A DNA stretch of 64,000 nt from CAZTAO01 sp964611645 (GTDB lineage: Bacteria; Armatimonadota; UBA5829). The DNA is taken from assembly GCA_964611645.1 (NCBI GenBank), contig CAZTAO010000012.1, forward strand, positions 1 through 64,000. Direction: 5' to 3'. Under the pieces are notes generated by a model, which worked only from the letters and a program-made list of their open reading frames with translations, did not search any database and was not told the origin of the DNA. The first letter of the stretch is position 1, and the number at the start of each line of letters is the position of its first letter. The translations under genes were made by a program, and so were the position numbers. Positions 27,417-36,082 of this stretch are shown piece by piece.

Positions 27417-29132
27417 ATGCGTCTAGGTCTGATCATCGTGGTAATGTGCATCTTGATGTCGCTTGCTACCTTGGCGGGCGCGGAGGATTACGTCACGGCG
27501 CCCGGCCTTTGCATCACTGCGGGCCGACCTGGGTATCTTTACTTCCCGGGCGGGCGGGTCTCTTTGGAAGTCTCGGTCAGGCCGCCGGCGGACGGGGCGG
27601 TTGTGATTGTGGAAGGTATTGTTCAAGCCGTCCCAAGCCTGCCTGGGCAAGTCATACCGCCGGTCAAGGCAGTGCTCGCTGCATCCACCAGCTACAAGTC
27701 CCGCGTGGAACTCAAACTGCCGGGCCTGGGTTACTACGAGACGCAATGGACTGTCTCACTTGCCAGTCGGACGCGCTGCATCGGCAGCACCACACTCGCG
27801 GTCATCCCCAGGAACCAGCAGGACAAACAGCGGCCTGATTCGCCGTTTGGAATCAACGTGCACAGGTGGTGGCAAGGGCCGTACATGCCTGTGGTTCGGC
27901 GGTTGGGGATTGCGTGGATTCGGGACCACATGAACGGCGCCTACAACAAAGACACCGGCGAGTACAGCGAGATCGACCCCAATATCATCGATGCCGAGGC
28001 CAACAAGCTGTGCTATCTGCCGATCTCGGAGTACTTCGAGCGAGGAGCCACCGACCTGAAGGAAGTCAACGGAACCTGGGTCCTCCCCAGCGCAGCTAGG
28101 CAGGTGGAGGCTTATGCCCGCAAGAACAAAGGCCGGGTGACCCATTTCGAGCTGTACAACGAGCCTCACGGCTTCGGTTGGGGCCCTCGTTTTGACCCGG
28201 GCGGGCCGCTGTGGTCGGGGGGCAAGTGGGTGAAGCCATTCGTGGACTTTGGGATCGCCCAGACCCAGGCGCTGCATCGCGGCGACCCCAATATGAAGAT
28301 GATCTGGCCTGAACTGGATATCTTCCTGCACACCAAGCTCTACTCAGATGCCGGGGCCAAACCCTACATCCAGGTCATCGCTCCGCATACCTACAGCATC
28401 CACGGCGACAGCCCCGAAGGCCAAGGGTTCCTGGGACCGATTGCCGAGACCTACAAGTACATCCGTGAGCACAAACTTCCGTCTGCGATCTGGGCAACCG
28501 AGGTTGGTTGGTCGACATTCTCGGACAACATCGAGCGCGCCGACGGCTACGTCGGCTATCGCCCTCAGACGGAAACCCAGCAAGCGGAGAAGCTGACCAG
28601 GATGATGATTCTTCAGCGGACTGCCGGCATGGCCAAGACATTCTGGTACGACTTCTACGAGGACGGAGATAACCCGTCGAATGCGGAATGCCGGTTCGGG
28701 ATAATGCGATACAACCCGCTGCTGCCCGCCGTGCCAACTTCGCCACAGCCCGAACCCAACCCCGCCACGGTCACTCACGACACCTACGAACCCAAGCCCG
28801 CCGCAGTGGCCTACTCCAATCTTATCTACTGGTTGGAAGGCGCGAAATGGCTGGGCAGATACCCCTCCGGCGGGCGTATCTACGCGTTCAAGCGCCATGG
28901 CACGGGGGAGCCTGTTCTGGTTGCGTGGAACCCCGACAGCGCGAAGACCGAGATTATGCTCGTTCGGTCAAACGTAAAGAGAGTCAGACTAACCGACATC
29001 TACGGACGCTCGCGACACGCTCAGGTCGAAGGCGGCAAACTGCAGATTGATATGACCGAAAGCCCGGTCTTCATATCAGGTCTGAAGTCGGCTGATGTCC
29101 TGCCGGTGCTATCGCCGCTGATTATGGAGTAA
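27417..29132 (+). CDS. Secreted clan GH-A (GH39/GH5-like) glycosidase
   Basis: 571 residues from ATG 27417 behind AAGGAG, with a signal peptide ending LAGAED. Residues 25-130 are a beta-sandwich and residues about 140-470 form the catalytic barrel. The acid/base candidate is Glu249 in FELYNEPHG and the nucleophile candidate is Glu362 in IWATEVGWST, the standard clan GH-A pair. The C-terminal beta domain ends near 570. The family includes beta-xylosidases and iduronidases; the sugar specificity is not readable. The esterase that follows 3 bases later probably belongs to the same transcript. Confidence 0.75.
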   Translation: MRLGLIIVVMCILMSLATLAGAEDYVTAPGLCITAGRPGYLYFPGGRVSLEVSVRPPADGAVVIVEGIVQAVPSLPGQVIPPVKAVLAASTSYKSRVELKLPGLGYYETQWTVSLASRTRCIGSTTLAVIPRNQQDKQRPDSPFGINVHRWWQGPYMPVVRRLGIAWIRDHMNGAYNKDTGEYSEIDPNIIDAEANKLCYLPISEYFERGATDLKEVNGTWVLPSAARQVEAYARKNKGRVTHFELYNEPHGFGWGPRFDPGGPLWSGGKWVKPFVDFGIAQTQALHRGDPNMKMIWPELDIFLHTKLYSDAGAKPYIQVIAPHTYSIHGDSPEGQGFLGPIAETYKYIREHKLPSAIWATEVGWSTFSDNIERADGYVGYRPQTETQQAEKLTRMMILQRTAGMAKTFWYDFYEDGDNPSNAECRFGIMRYNPLLPAVPTSPQPEPNPATVTHDTYEPKPAAVAYSNLIYWLEGAKWLGRYPSGGRIYAFKRHGTGEPVLVAWNPDSAKTEIMLVRSNVKRVRLTDIYGRSRHAQVEGGKLQIDMTESPVFISGLKSADVLPVLSPLIME

Positions 29133-29135
29133 GTA

Positions 29136-29897
29136 ATGGCTGTTTGTGAGATACACATTGGGGCTGAAAACGCGCTTCGGCGGATGACTTCGGTGACGGC
29201 TATTGTGCCGGAAAAACTGCCGGGGCCGTGGCGGGTGCTGTACCTGTTGCATGGTTTGTCCGACGATCACACCACGTGGACCCGCAGGACCAGCATAGAA
29301 CGCTATGTTGAAGGGCTGCCGCTGATGGTGGTGATGCCCAACGCCGAGCGGAGCTGGTACACAGACTCCGCCACCATACCATCAGACGCGTTCGAGACGT
29401 TAATCACCAGCGATCTGATCGAGTTTGTGGAGAACACCTTCCCTGTGGTGCGTTCGAGAGAAGGGCGCGCCGTGTGCGGGCTGTCGATGGGAGGCTATGG
29501 GGCGTTCAAGCTTGCCCTGAAACACCCCGATCTCTTCTGCACGGCGGTAAGCTTCTCCGGCGCGCTGGCATTTGGCTGCCCCGACGATGGCGACCACCTC
29601 TGGAAAACGGAGATGCTCGCCATATACGGTGAAGACCCGCGCGGCGGCCCGGAAGACATTCCGACTCTGCTGCAGTCAGCGGACCGGAGCCGGCTGCCTG
29701 CGTTGTGGGTGGACTGTGGCAGCGAGGACTTCCTGATCGACATGAATCGCAAGGTTCACAAACTGATGGCTTCGCTGGGCATCGAGCATGAGTATATGGA
29801 GCGCCCGGGAGTACATGAGTGGGGTTACTGGGACACCGCCATACAGCTTGCCCTGCCATTCATCAAACGCGAACTCGGGATCGGCGAAGGCGACTGA
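29136..29897 (+). CDS. Alpha/beta-hydrolase esterase (esterase D / acetylxylan-esterase-like)
   Basis: A 253-residue PF00756-type esterase without a signal peptide. The nucleophile is Ser117 in CGLSMGGYG, the oxyanion region is LLHGLSDD, the acid candidate is Asp in WVDCGSEDF, and the catalytic His lies in GVHEWGYW near residue 231. Such enzymes remove acyl groups from sugars or S-formylglutathione. Its position 3 bases after a secreted glycosidase suggests deacylation of oligosaccharides taken into the cell. Confidence 0.8.
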   Translation: MAVCEIHIGAENALRRMTSVTAIVPEKLPGPWRVLYLLHGLSDDHTTWTRRTSIERYVEGLPLMVVMPNAERSWYTDSATIPSDAFETLITSDLIEFVENTFPVVRSREGRAVCGLSMGGYGAFKLALKHPDLFCTAVSFSGALAFGCPDDGDHLWKTEMLAIYGEDPRGGPEDIPTLLQSADRSRLPALWVDCGSEDFLIDMNRKVHKLMASLGIEHEYMERPGVHEWGYWDTAIQLALPFIKRELGIGEGD

Positions 29898-29909
29898 GAC
29901 AGGCTCCAC

Positions 29910-32900
29910 CTACCAGGGTTGATACGTTATATCCGGGACCGAGGTCTGCAACGCGCTGAGACCGCAGATCGCAATGGTTGGCCTGGGCGTTGTGACCAGG
30001 TCGTCCACGTAGACCTGCTGCTCGGACATCGTTACCACCAGTCTGTCGATCTTCCAGCCACCGCTGCCGATCTCCTCGCCCAGGAATCCGGTCCGCACGA
30101 ATTGCCAGCCGTCGAAGTTGTCGGTCATCTGGTTGGGGAGGTCTCCCTTGGGCAGAAGCATCGAGCGGCCTTTGCCGTCAGACACGCCAAACCGCACGTT
30201 CGCCCATGTCGAGTTGCCCCGCATCCAGATACCCAGCTTAGTCGTTCCTGCGGGTATGGCTATCTCTGCCCCAGGCTTTGCCCTCAGCGAGACATAACGC
30301 GGTATCAGACCGTGTTTTCCGGGCAGGGGAGTCAGGCTGAACTCGATTGCCTTGCCGGACTTGGCCGGTCCGGCCGCACGGACTATGCCGAAATCCCCCA
30401 TCACCTTCGGCACTCCACGCCACTCCTCGGGGGCCTCAAAGCCCTTGTCGGGATCGGTATCAACCGCCCATTGGGAATGGTCGTCCAGCGGACTGAGCAG
30501 CGCGGACTCAGGCAGGTTCTCCCGAGAGTATTCCCCTGCCGCAATCGAGCCTATTTCAACTCCGCTCAGGTAGATCGGCAGGTCGCTTACCTCGAGCACG
30601 ATCTCGGCCCCGGCTGCAGGCTCGACGGTTCTGCCGAGAGCATCTGTGACCTGAGCTTTCCCGGCTGCTTTCAAGCTGGCGGTCACCCGCCGCGTTCCAC
30701 GCAGGTTCCAGACGATGTATAGCGGCGAGCCGTCGGGGCGTGTAAGGTGCAAGGCATAAAGGCTGGTGGTACCGGTGTCCAGCTTGCCAACGTAATTGGC
30801 GCCATTGACCATACGGGTAAATGTGGCGTAGGTCACGAAACTCAGTTTCGGGCTGCACTCGGGAGACTGGTTGCAGTATCCCACCATTCCCCAGTTGGTG
30901 TAGATATAGCGGTTGCCGGAATCGATCATCGCGCCGGACATGCCGAACACGGAGTCGTATGGAAACCCGAGAGCATAGGTGCGGACGTAGTTCCCCGCCT
31001 GGGTACGCTCGTCCATTCGGGAGAAGCCCGGCCCGGTAGAGTAGTAGACCGATTCTGAATGGAAGATCGGGACCTTGGAGAACCCGAAGTGCTCAGATAC
31101 GGCTTTGGTCCACCAACTGACGTTCCCGATGGCATCCGCGGGCTCTTCCGGAGTCTCGGTGAACAAGCCTTCCTCGGTACCGAAGTAGTCGAAGTCTACG
31201 CCGTGTTTGAGACCCCTCTCCAGAAGTGGCACCGCGTAGTTCACCGCGCTGTTGCCCAGTGACAGTTTCACATCCGGCCTGACCTTGCGGATTGCCTTTG
31301 CCAATCTTTTCCACTCGTCAGCGGTCTTGTCCGCTTGAACCCTGATCTCGCTCGGAAGCTCTTCCGGTTTCCCCTCTGCAATGACTCTTGGGAACGCAAA
31401 GGTCTGATCCGACGACCATGTTTGCTCCCACCCGAGCATGAACACCTTCACGTCCGGCCCGATGCCTGCGGCAATCTTCTCCGCAGTCGCGTCATCCGGG
31501 ACGGATGTTCCCATCCGGATGTCCTGGTTGTGCGTACGCATTATGAACCCAACCCCGGCGACTTCCTTGAGGTAGTCCCGCTGTCTGTCCGAAGCAAAGT
31601 CCTCCCACAGCTTGGACCAGCAGCCGAAACGCATATCGTTGGGCTTGCCGGTGGCAGGTGGAAGCAGAGCAAGGTTGGTGCGGTAGTCGATACGCCCCGC
31701 GCCGCCTGCATCCGCGACCACGCGCACTCTGTAGTGTCCTGGTCGTGCCACCGGTGCGGCGAGAGCGTCCAAAGACTTCTCATCCCCCGCGTTAAGCCTG
31801 ACTTTGGCCTTCCGTGTGACCGCATTCCCGCCGTACGGTATGAGCTGGGTTGTAACTCCCACGGTTACGGCGCTACTGGTCAGGTTCCGGATTGTGGCGG
31901 TCAGCATAGGGTTATCCGGCTGCAGGAATACGTTGCCAAGTCCATTGCCCTGGACAGCCAGATCGACCCCCGATTCGTCCAGAGTGATCGCAGCCACCTG
32001 GCATGCCGACGGCTTTCCCGCCGGCGCGGGCACTCCACCAAGCCCCGACCACGTCCGCCCGAGGTAGAGCAGCAAGCTACTCTTGTCCGACGAAAAGACC
32101 GGCCGCTTCGCAATGTCTGGATCAGCTTGCGACATCAGCTTGCCGTCCGACTCATGAGTGTACCACTGGAGCGCCGCCGGGTTCAGGGCGACCTTCGCCA
32201 AGTACCACCCTCTGCCGAGATTGGGAACCGGCGTGACCTTCACGCCCTCATCGCTGGATCGGATGAACCCGTTACCCACGTATATATTCCTGAGGTCGGC
32301 AGCGGAGCGCTCCAGAACCCTAAGCCCGAAACCCATTGCAGGAGCCTCCCCCGGCCCTGCGTCACAGTAGAAAAGAATGTGGGCCGAGGAATATGCGCGA
32401 GCGGGGACTGGCACTGTGAGGATGCCTGTGCCCTCGGACCAATCGCCGGATTTGTATTTCTCCGCCCTCAGATCCAAGGCCGAGACCTGCAATCCTCCAC
32501 CGGACTGAACCAGCATCGGGACCCCGTCGACCTCCAACACGGAGGATGCCATGCTTTCCCCATACGAGACCATCGAGGGAGCGGAACGCGAGCCCGCGCA
32601 GAGCATGCCCATACCCGCCCCGCTTACAGCCAACATCCTCTCCGGAAGCCCGCGCAGCACCCGGACAGACTTCAGTACAACGCCATCCGCGTGGATGGAC
32701 AGGCTGCGGTCCTTCAACTGCCCCGGTGTCAACTCTGCGACCACGGTCCCGTTCACCAGCATCCGCGCGCGGCTTGGGCCGATGGCGAGGCCAAGGCTCA
32801 CGGGTCGGCCCGACCAACTGGCGGACTGGTGGGAGTACATTGTGACCGTAGTCTCCACCACGGTGTCTTTGCCATCAATCCCTACGCCGGACAAGACTGC

Positions 32901-33248
32901 CTTACAACTCCCCCTATCGATATGAACAGAGGCCTTGAGTCCATCACCTATCAGGATAGCCGCCGTGCTCTTGTCGCGCGATGGCTCGATGACCATCTCC
33001 ACAACACACGAGCCAGGCAACTGCACACTGCTTGCGCCGGTGGACGGTCCGTCTGCCCTGGCGCCGTCGGCTGTCTGTTTCCAGGCGCCGCTCATATCCC
33101 ACGCCCTTGGCAGTTCACCCCCAAAGGAATACTCGGCAACCGGGCCGACAACAGACACACTCGTAGCAGCCTGTGCCTGGCAAACAGTCAACATGCAGAG
33201 CAGAATGGCCGAAACCAAAGGGACAGACGCCTGGTATAGATTGGTCAC
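29910..33248 (-). CDS. Large secreted glycan-active protein with clan GH-A-like barrel
   Basis: 1112 residues starting at GTG 33248 behind AGGTGA, with a signal peptide ending about residue 27 (CQAQAAT). Residues about 35-200 form a LamG-like sandwich (PVSLGLAIG, SLSIHADGVVL), then a second beta region. A TIM barrel spans about 540-840, with DYFGTEEGLFTE and VPIFHSESVYYS as likely acid/base and nucleophile regions. The tail holds two more beta domains (LYIVWNLRG and GWQFVRTGF). It is transcribed divergently from the next gene. The family is not recognised; a retaining beta-glycosidase is likely. Confidence 0.6.
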   Translation of the reverse strand: MTNLYQASVPLVSAILLCMLTVCQAQAATSVSVVGPVAEYSFGGELPRAWDMSGAWKQTADGARADGPSTGASSVQLPGSCVVEMVIEPSRDKSTAAILIGDGLKASVHIDRGSCKAVLSGVGIDGKDTVVETTVTMYSHQSASWSGRPVSLGLAIGPSRARMLVNGTVVAELTPGQLKDRSLSIHADGVVLKSVRVLRGLPERMLAVSGAGMGMLCAGSRSAPSMVSYGESMASSVLEVDGVPMLVQSGGGLQVSALDLRAEKYKSGDWSEGTGILTVPVPARAYSSAHILFYCDAGPGEAPAMGFGLRVLERSAADLRNIYVGNGFIRSSDEGVKVTPVPNLGRGWYLAKVALNPAALQWYTHESDGKLMSQADPDIAKRPVFSSDKSSLLLYLGRTWSGLGGVPAPAGKPSACQVAAITLDESGVDLAVQGNGLGNVFLQPDNPMLTATIRNLTSSAVTVGVTTQLIPYGGNAVTRKAKVRLNAGDEKSLDALAAPVARPGHYRVRVVADAGGAGRIDYRTNLALLPPATGKPNDMRFGCWSKLWEDFASDRQRDYLKEVAGVGFIMRTHNQDIRMGTSVPDDATAEKIAAGIGPDVKVFMLGWEQTWSSDQTFAFPRVIAEGKPEELPSEIRVQADKTADEWKRLAKAIRKVRPDVKLSLGNSAVNYAVPLLERGLKHGVDFDYFGTEEGLFTETPEEPADAIGNVSWWTKAVSEHFGFSKVPIFHSESVYYSTGPGFSRMDERTQAGNYVRTYALGFPYDSVFGMSGAMIDSGNRYIYTNWGMVGYCNQSPECSPKLSFVTYATFTRMVNGANYVGKLDTGTTSLYALHLTRPDGSPLYIVWNLRGTRRVTASLKAAGKAQVTDALGRTVEPAAGAEIVLEVSDLPIYLSGVEIGSIAAGEYSRENLPESALLSPLDDHSQWAVDTDPDKGFEAPEEWRGVPKVMGDFGIVRAAGPAKSGKAIEFSLTPLPGKHGLIPRYVSLRAKPGAEIAIPAGTTKLGIWMRGNSTWANVRFGVSDGKGRSMLLPKGDLPNQMTDNFDGWQFVRTGFLGEEIGSGGWKIDRLVVTMSEQQVYVDDLVTTPRPTIAICGLSALQTSVPDITYQPW

Positions 33249-33335
33249 GTTTGTTTCACCTGATATCGCAATAATGTTAGGAGCAAGTCTATGCTACAAC
33301 GGAGTCTTAGCAGTGTCAACCAATCCGTCTGCCTG

Positions 33336-33344
33336 TGGTATAAT
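33336..33344 (+). promoter_or_regulatory. Extended -10 promoter element TGGTATAAT
   Basis: A consensus TATAAT preceded by TGG (TGn extended -10), with the predicted transcript start about 30 bases before ATG 33379. No good -35 is seen. The same TGGTATA core occurs at 50529, 61756 and, on the other strand, 45446. Confidence 0.6.
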
Positions 33345-33378
33345 GCCACATAGCATTCTGCATCCAAAGGAGTGTGTT

Positions 33379-34695
33379 ATGAACAGCTTTGTTTGTACCG
33401 CAATAGCGTTGGCGCTTTTGATCGCGCTTACAGGCGCAGTAGTTGCTGCGCCATCCACCTGGAAAGTCGGTGAACCCATCGTAACCTACTACGCCGGGCC
33501 GACTGTTACCGACGATGTCGCCAAGATGATGAAAGTCGGCGGGTGGAACACCGTGTGGTGCGATGAGGGAAACCTGGACATCGCTCGCAAGTACGGCCTC
33601 CGCGCTATGCTTCACAGCGGGCTGTTCCAGCCCTCCACTCTGGACAACCCCGAGCAGCGCGCTCAGCTCGACTCGCTGATCGAGCGAGTCAAGAACCATC
33701 CCGCCTTGTACAGCTACTATCTCACCGACGAACCTGACGCATCACGGTTCCCCGGGCTGGGGAAGATGGTCGCATATCTCAGGGAGCGCGACCCCGCGCA
33801 CCTGGCCTACATCAACCTGTTCCCTGTCTACGCCAGCCCGGAGCAGCTTGGGACCACAGGCACACCTCACGAGCAAGCTTACCGCAAGCACCTGCAGTTG
33901 TATATGGACATAGTGAAGCCGGACCTCCTCAGCTATGACAACTACATCTTCTTCAAAGGCCACGATGGAGGAAGCTACTTCCAGAACCTCGGCATCATCC
34001 GGGAGTTTGCTCTCAAGGCCGGGATACCGTTCCTCAATATAGTGCAGGCGGCCTCGTGGGAGCCAAATGTCCGCGTCCCGAACGCCAACGAACTCCGCTG
34101 GCTCAACTATACCACCCTCGCTTACGGCGCGCAGGGTATCTCCTACTACGTGTTCTACGCTGGAGGGCACGAGGGGATGATGGTCGATGCCAACAACAAG
34201 CCCACACCCCTCTACAGGGCCGCGAGGAACATCAACCCCGAGTTCGCCAAGATCGCGCGCGAACTTCAGAAGCTGGATTCTATCGGCGCGTACCACACCG
34301 GCACCATCCCCTGGGGCGCGAAGGCCCTGCCCTGGAGCAACCCATTCAGAATCTCCCCGCCCCTCACGGACAAGCCTGCGGTGGACAGGATACCGGTCAA
34401 AGGCATCCTCATCGGCTGCTTTGGCAAGGATGGAAAGCAGACCCACGCGCTGGTAGTCAATACCGACTACTCCAAACCCATCATCACCACTGTCGAAGGC
34501 CCCGGCAAGCTGGATATCTTCGACATCCCCACCGGCACGTGGAAGTCAACGGATATGTCCGCCGTTGAGTTGAGGCTTCCGCCGGGCGGTGGCAAGCTGG
34601 TAAGGCTAAGCCCCTGGCGAATCGAGATACGCGGTGGGGACCCCAGAGACGCGATAGGCGGTGGCTTCTTCGGCGGAATTGGCGGGACGTTCTGA
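33379..34695 (+). CDS. Secreted TIM-barrel glycosidase-like protein with Gly-rich tail
   Basis: 438 residues from ATG 33379 behind AAAGGAG, with a signal peptide (residues 1-24, ending VVAAP). The barrel begins about residue 33. YYLTDEPD (Asp117-Glu118) sits at the end of a strand, as in GH123-like and clan GH-A barrels, and DNYIFFKGHDGG and NIVQAASWEP are later strand ends. A small beta domain follows, ending in a Gly-rich tail (GGGFFGGIGGTF). It shares a 130-base divergent promoter region with the large - strand protein. Substrate unknown. Confidence 0.65.
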   Translation: MNSFVCTAIALALLIALTGAVVAAPSTWKVGEPIVTYYAGPTVTDDVAKMMKVGGWNTVWCDEGNLDIARKYGLRAMLHSGLFQPSTLDNPEQRAQLDSLIERVKNHPALYSYYLTDEPDASRFPGLGKMVAYLRERDPAHLAYINLFPVYASPEQLGTTGTPHEQAYRKHLQLYMDIVKPDLLSYDNYIFFKGHDGGSYFQNLGIIREFALKAGIPFLNIVQAASWEPNVRVPNANELRWLNYTTLAYGAQGISYYVFYAGGHEGMMVDANNKPTPLYRAARNINPEFAKIARELQKLDSIGAYHTGTIPWGAKALPWSNPFRISPPLTDKPAVDRIPVKGILIGCFGKDGKQTHALVVNTDYSKPIITTVEGPGKLDIFDIPTGTWKSTDMSAVELRLPPGGGKLVRLSPWRIEIRGGDPRDAIGGGFFGGIGGTF

Positions 34696-34740
34696 GGGTA
34701 CCTACATAGTATGCAGGATGGATAGGAGAAACTTGATGAT

Positions 34741-34765
34741 CGGGCACGACTTGCAATCGTGCCCG
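34741..34765. terminator. Hairpin after the glycosidase gene (possible terminator)
   Basis: CGGGCACGA (34741-34749) pairs perfectly with TCGTGCCCG (34757-34765) around a 7-base loop. No T tract follows, so termination is only likely. Confidence 0.5.
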
Positions 34766-34811
34766 CAACAGAAGCGTCCCATCTGTGGTGGCTGACGACG
34801 GAGGCCTACAT

Positions 34812-35933
34812 TTGAACAAACTACTTCGACCACGTTTGCTTGTAGCAGGGCTGGTTGTTGCTGCTGTTCTGGCGGCCTTGCTTGTGTACAAGGGCAGTGA
34901 GCACGCCTACTATGCCGAACCGATACTCACACTCAAACCTGGAGATGCGATCCTGAGAGATAATCGCCTCGTATATGGCTATTTCTTCTGGGGTGGTATG
35001 CCCTATACTGCTCACGCAGATAGACAGGGAAGAATCTACATCGGTGTTCAGCGCAAACACAGCGCGGGTGTGCTGGTCTTCCATCCAGACGGCACATACG
35101 ACCGTGAAATCACCCTGGAAGCATGGCCCGACGGCAGAAGACCAACTTCTGTGCATGCTATCGACGTAAGTCCATCCGGGAATAGGCTGTGGGCGGCTGT
35201 CAACTCACGGCGAGCACAAGGATTGCCTCCCTATCCCGACCAAGAGTGCTTGCGGGTATGCGCCTATGATCTGGAAGGCAAACCGCACTCGCTGTGGGTG
35301 CTGAAGAATTCCAGAGGCCTGCAGTTCGACGCTGCTGGCGAAGATGGGGCATACTTGCTTGACGACGTGTGGAACCTGCACACGTTCAGGATAGGCTCCG
35401 CCAACTATCGCAGTCAGCGTTTCTTCCCGGCTAGTCCCGTGTTCTTCGATGACGGATGGATATGGGGGGTGGAACCGAACGCGCGGCCGCAGTTGCCACT
35501 ACCCCATTACGACAACAGCCCACTGCCTTCCTATCCTGCCACTGTATGGAAAGAGAAGCCAGGCGGAAAGCGCCTGCAAGTCTGCCGTACAACACTTCCA
35601 GGTTACGCTGACCTGATGCCTTTCTGTCGAGACAGCTCACGGAGTGTCTATGTCGCTGTCCCGATACGCATTCAGGGACAGGGTCTTACACGGGGAAAGT
35701 GGGTGTGCCGCATCTCACCAAATGGCCAAAGTGAGGCTTTGTTCAACGCCACCGAATTGGTTGGCCGGCGTCAGAGCGCTGTCACGTTCCTGCGCGTGGA
35801 CCCGAAAGGAGCTGTGCTGTTTGCGGCTATGGGTCGATCATCTGACGACCCCTCCCAGTACACCTACCGCATCTACAAAGCCACCCCCACTCGCAGATGG
35901 CGGGTCTGGCTAAAGAAACTGGGCATAGATTGA
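34812..35933 (+). CDS. Membrane-anchored propeller-like protein of unknown function
   Basis: 373 residues from TTG 34812, which has GGAGG 8 bases upstream; an in-frame GTG at 34785 lacks one. Residues 6-24 form a hydrophobic anchor (LLVAGLVVAAVLAALLVY) and the rest is predicted outside the membrane. Repeating beta motifs such as DRQGRIYIGVQ, FHPDGTYDREI, VSPSGNRLWAAV and VDPKGAVLFAAMG suggest an NHL/SMP30-like propeller. I do not recognise the gene. It lies alone between hairpins and the next promoter region. Confidence 0.6.
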   Translation: MNKLLRPRLLVAGLVVAAVLAALLVYKGSEHAYYAEPILTLKPGDAILRDNRLVYGYFFWGGMPYTAHADRQGRIYIGVQRKHSAGVLVFHPDGTYDREITLEAWPDGRRPTSVHAIDVSPSGNRLWAAVNSRRAQGLPPYPDQECLRVCAYDLEGKPHSLWVLKNSRGLQFDAAGEDGAYLLDDVWNLHTFRIGSANYRSQRFFPASPVFFDDGWIWGVEPNARPQLPLPHYDNSPLPSYPATVWKEKPGGKRLQVCRTTLPGYADLMPFCRDSSRSVYVAVPIRIQGQGLTRGKWVCRISPNGQSEALFNATELVGRRQSAVTFLRVDPKGAVLFAAMGRSSDDPSQYTYRIYKATPTRRWRVWLKKLGID

Positions 35934-35992
35934 GCGACAGCGGCCGGGAACTGCCCGGCTCCGCCCTCCGCTTTCCACTTCCGCTCGCCACA

Positions 35993-36022
35993 TTGACACA
36001 CCCCTCCCCTGACGGCTAACAT
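35993..36022 (+). promoter_or_regulatory. Probable sigma-70 promoter for the DUF4838 pair
   Basis: Consensus -35 TTGACA (35993-35998) with a weaker -10 TAACAT (36017-36022) after 18 bases. The paired TGTNNACA palindromes lie immediately downstream. Confidence 0.45.
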
Positions 36023-36031
36023 AGTATTGAG

Positions 36032-36059
36032 TGTAGACAGCGTTATCGGTTTGTCTACA
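36032..36059. promoter_or_regulatory. Putative paired operator TGTAGACA / TGTCTACA
   Basis: TGTAGACA (36032-36039) and TGTCTACA (36052-36059) form a perfect inverted pair with 20 bp between centres; the outer arms extend to 9 bp (GTGTAGACA/TGTCTACAC). It lies between a likely promoter (TTGACA at 35993-35998, TAACAT at 36017-36022, spacer 18) and ATG 36083, so binding would block transcription. Confidence 0.6.
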
Positions 36060-36082
36060 CGACAGATTGCCGTGGAGGGCCT

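Noticed and set aside
31335..33239. 634-codon + strand frame opposite the large secreted - strand protein
   Set aside because: No domain or signal features. The - strand frame has a signal peptide, an AGGTGA site and glycosidase-like segments.
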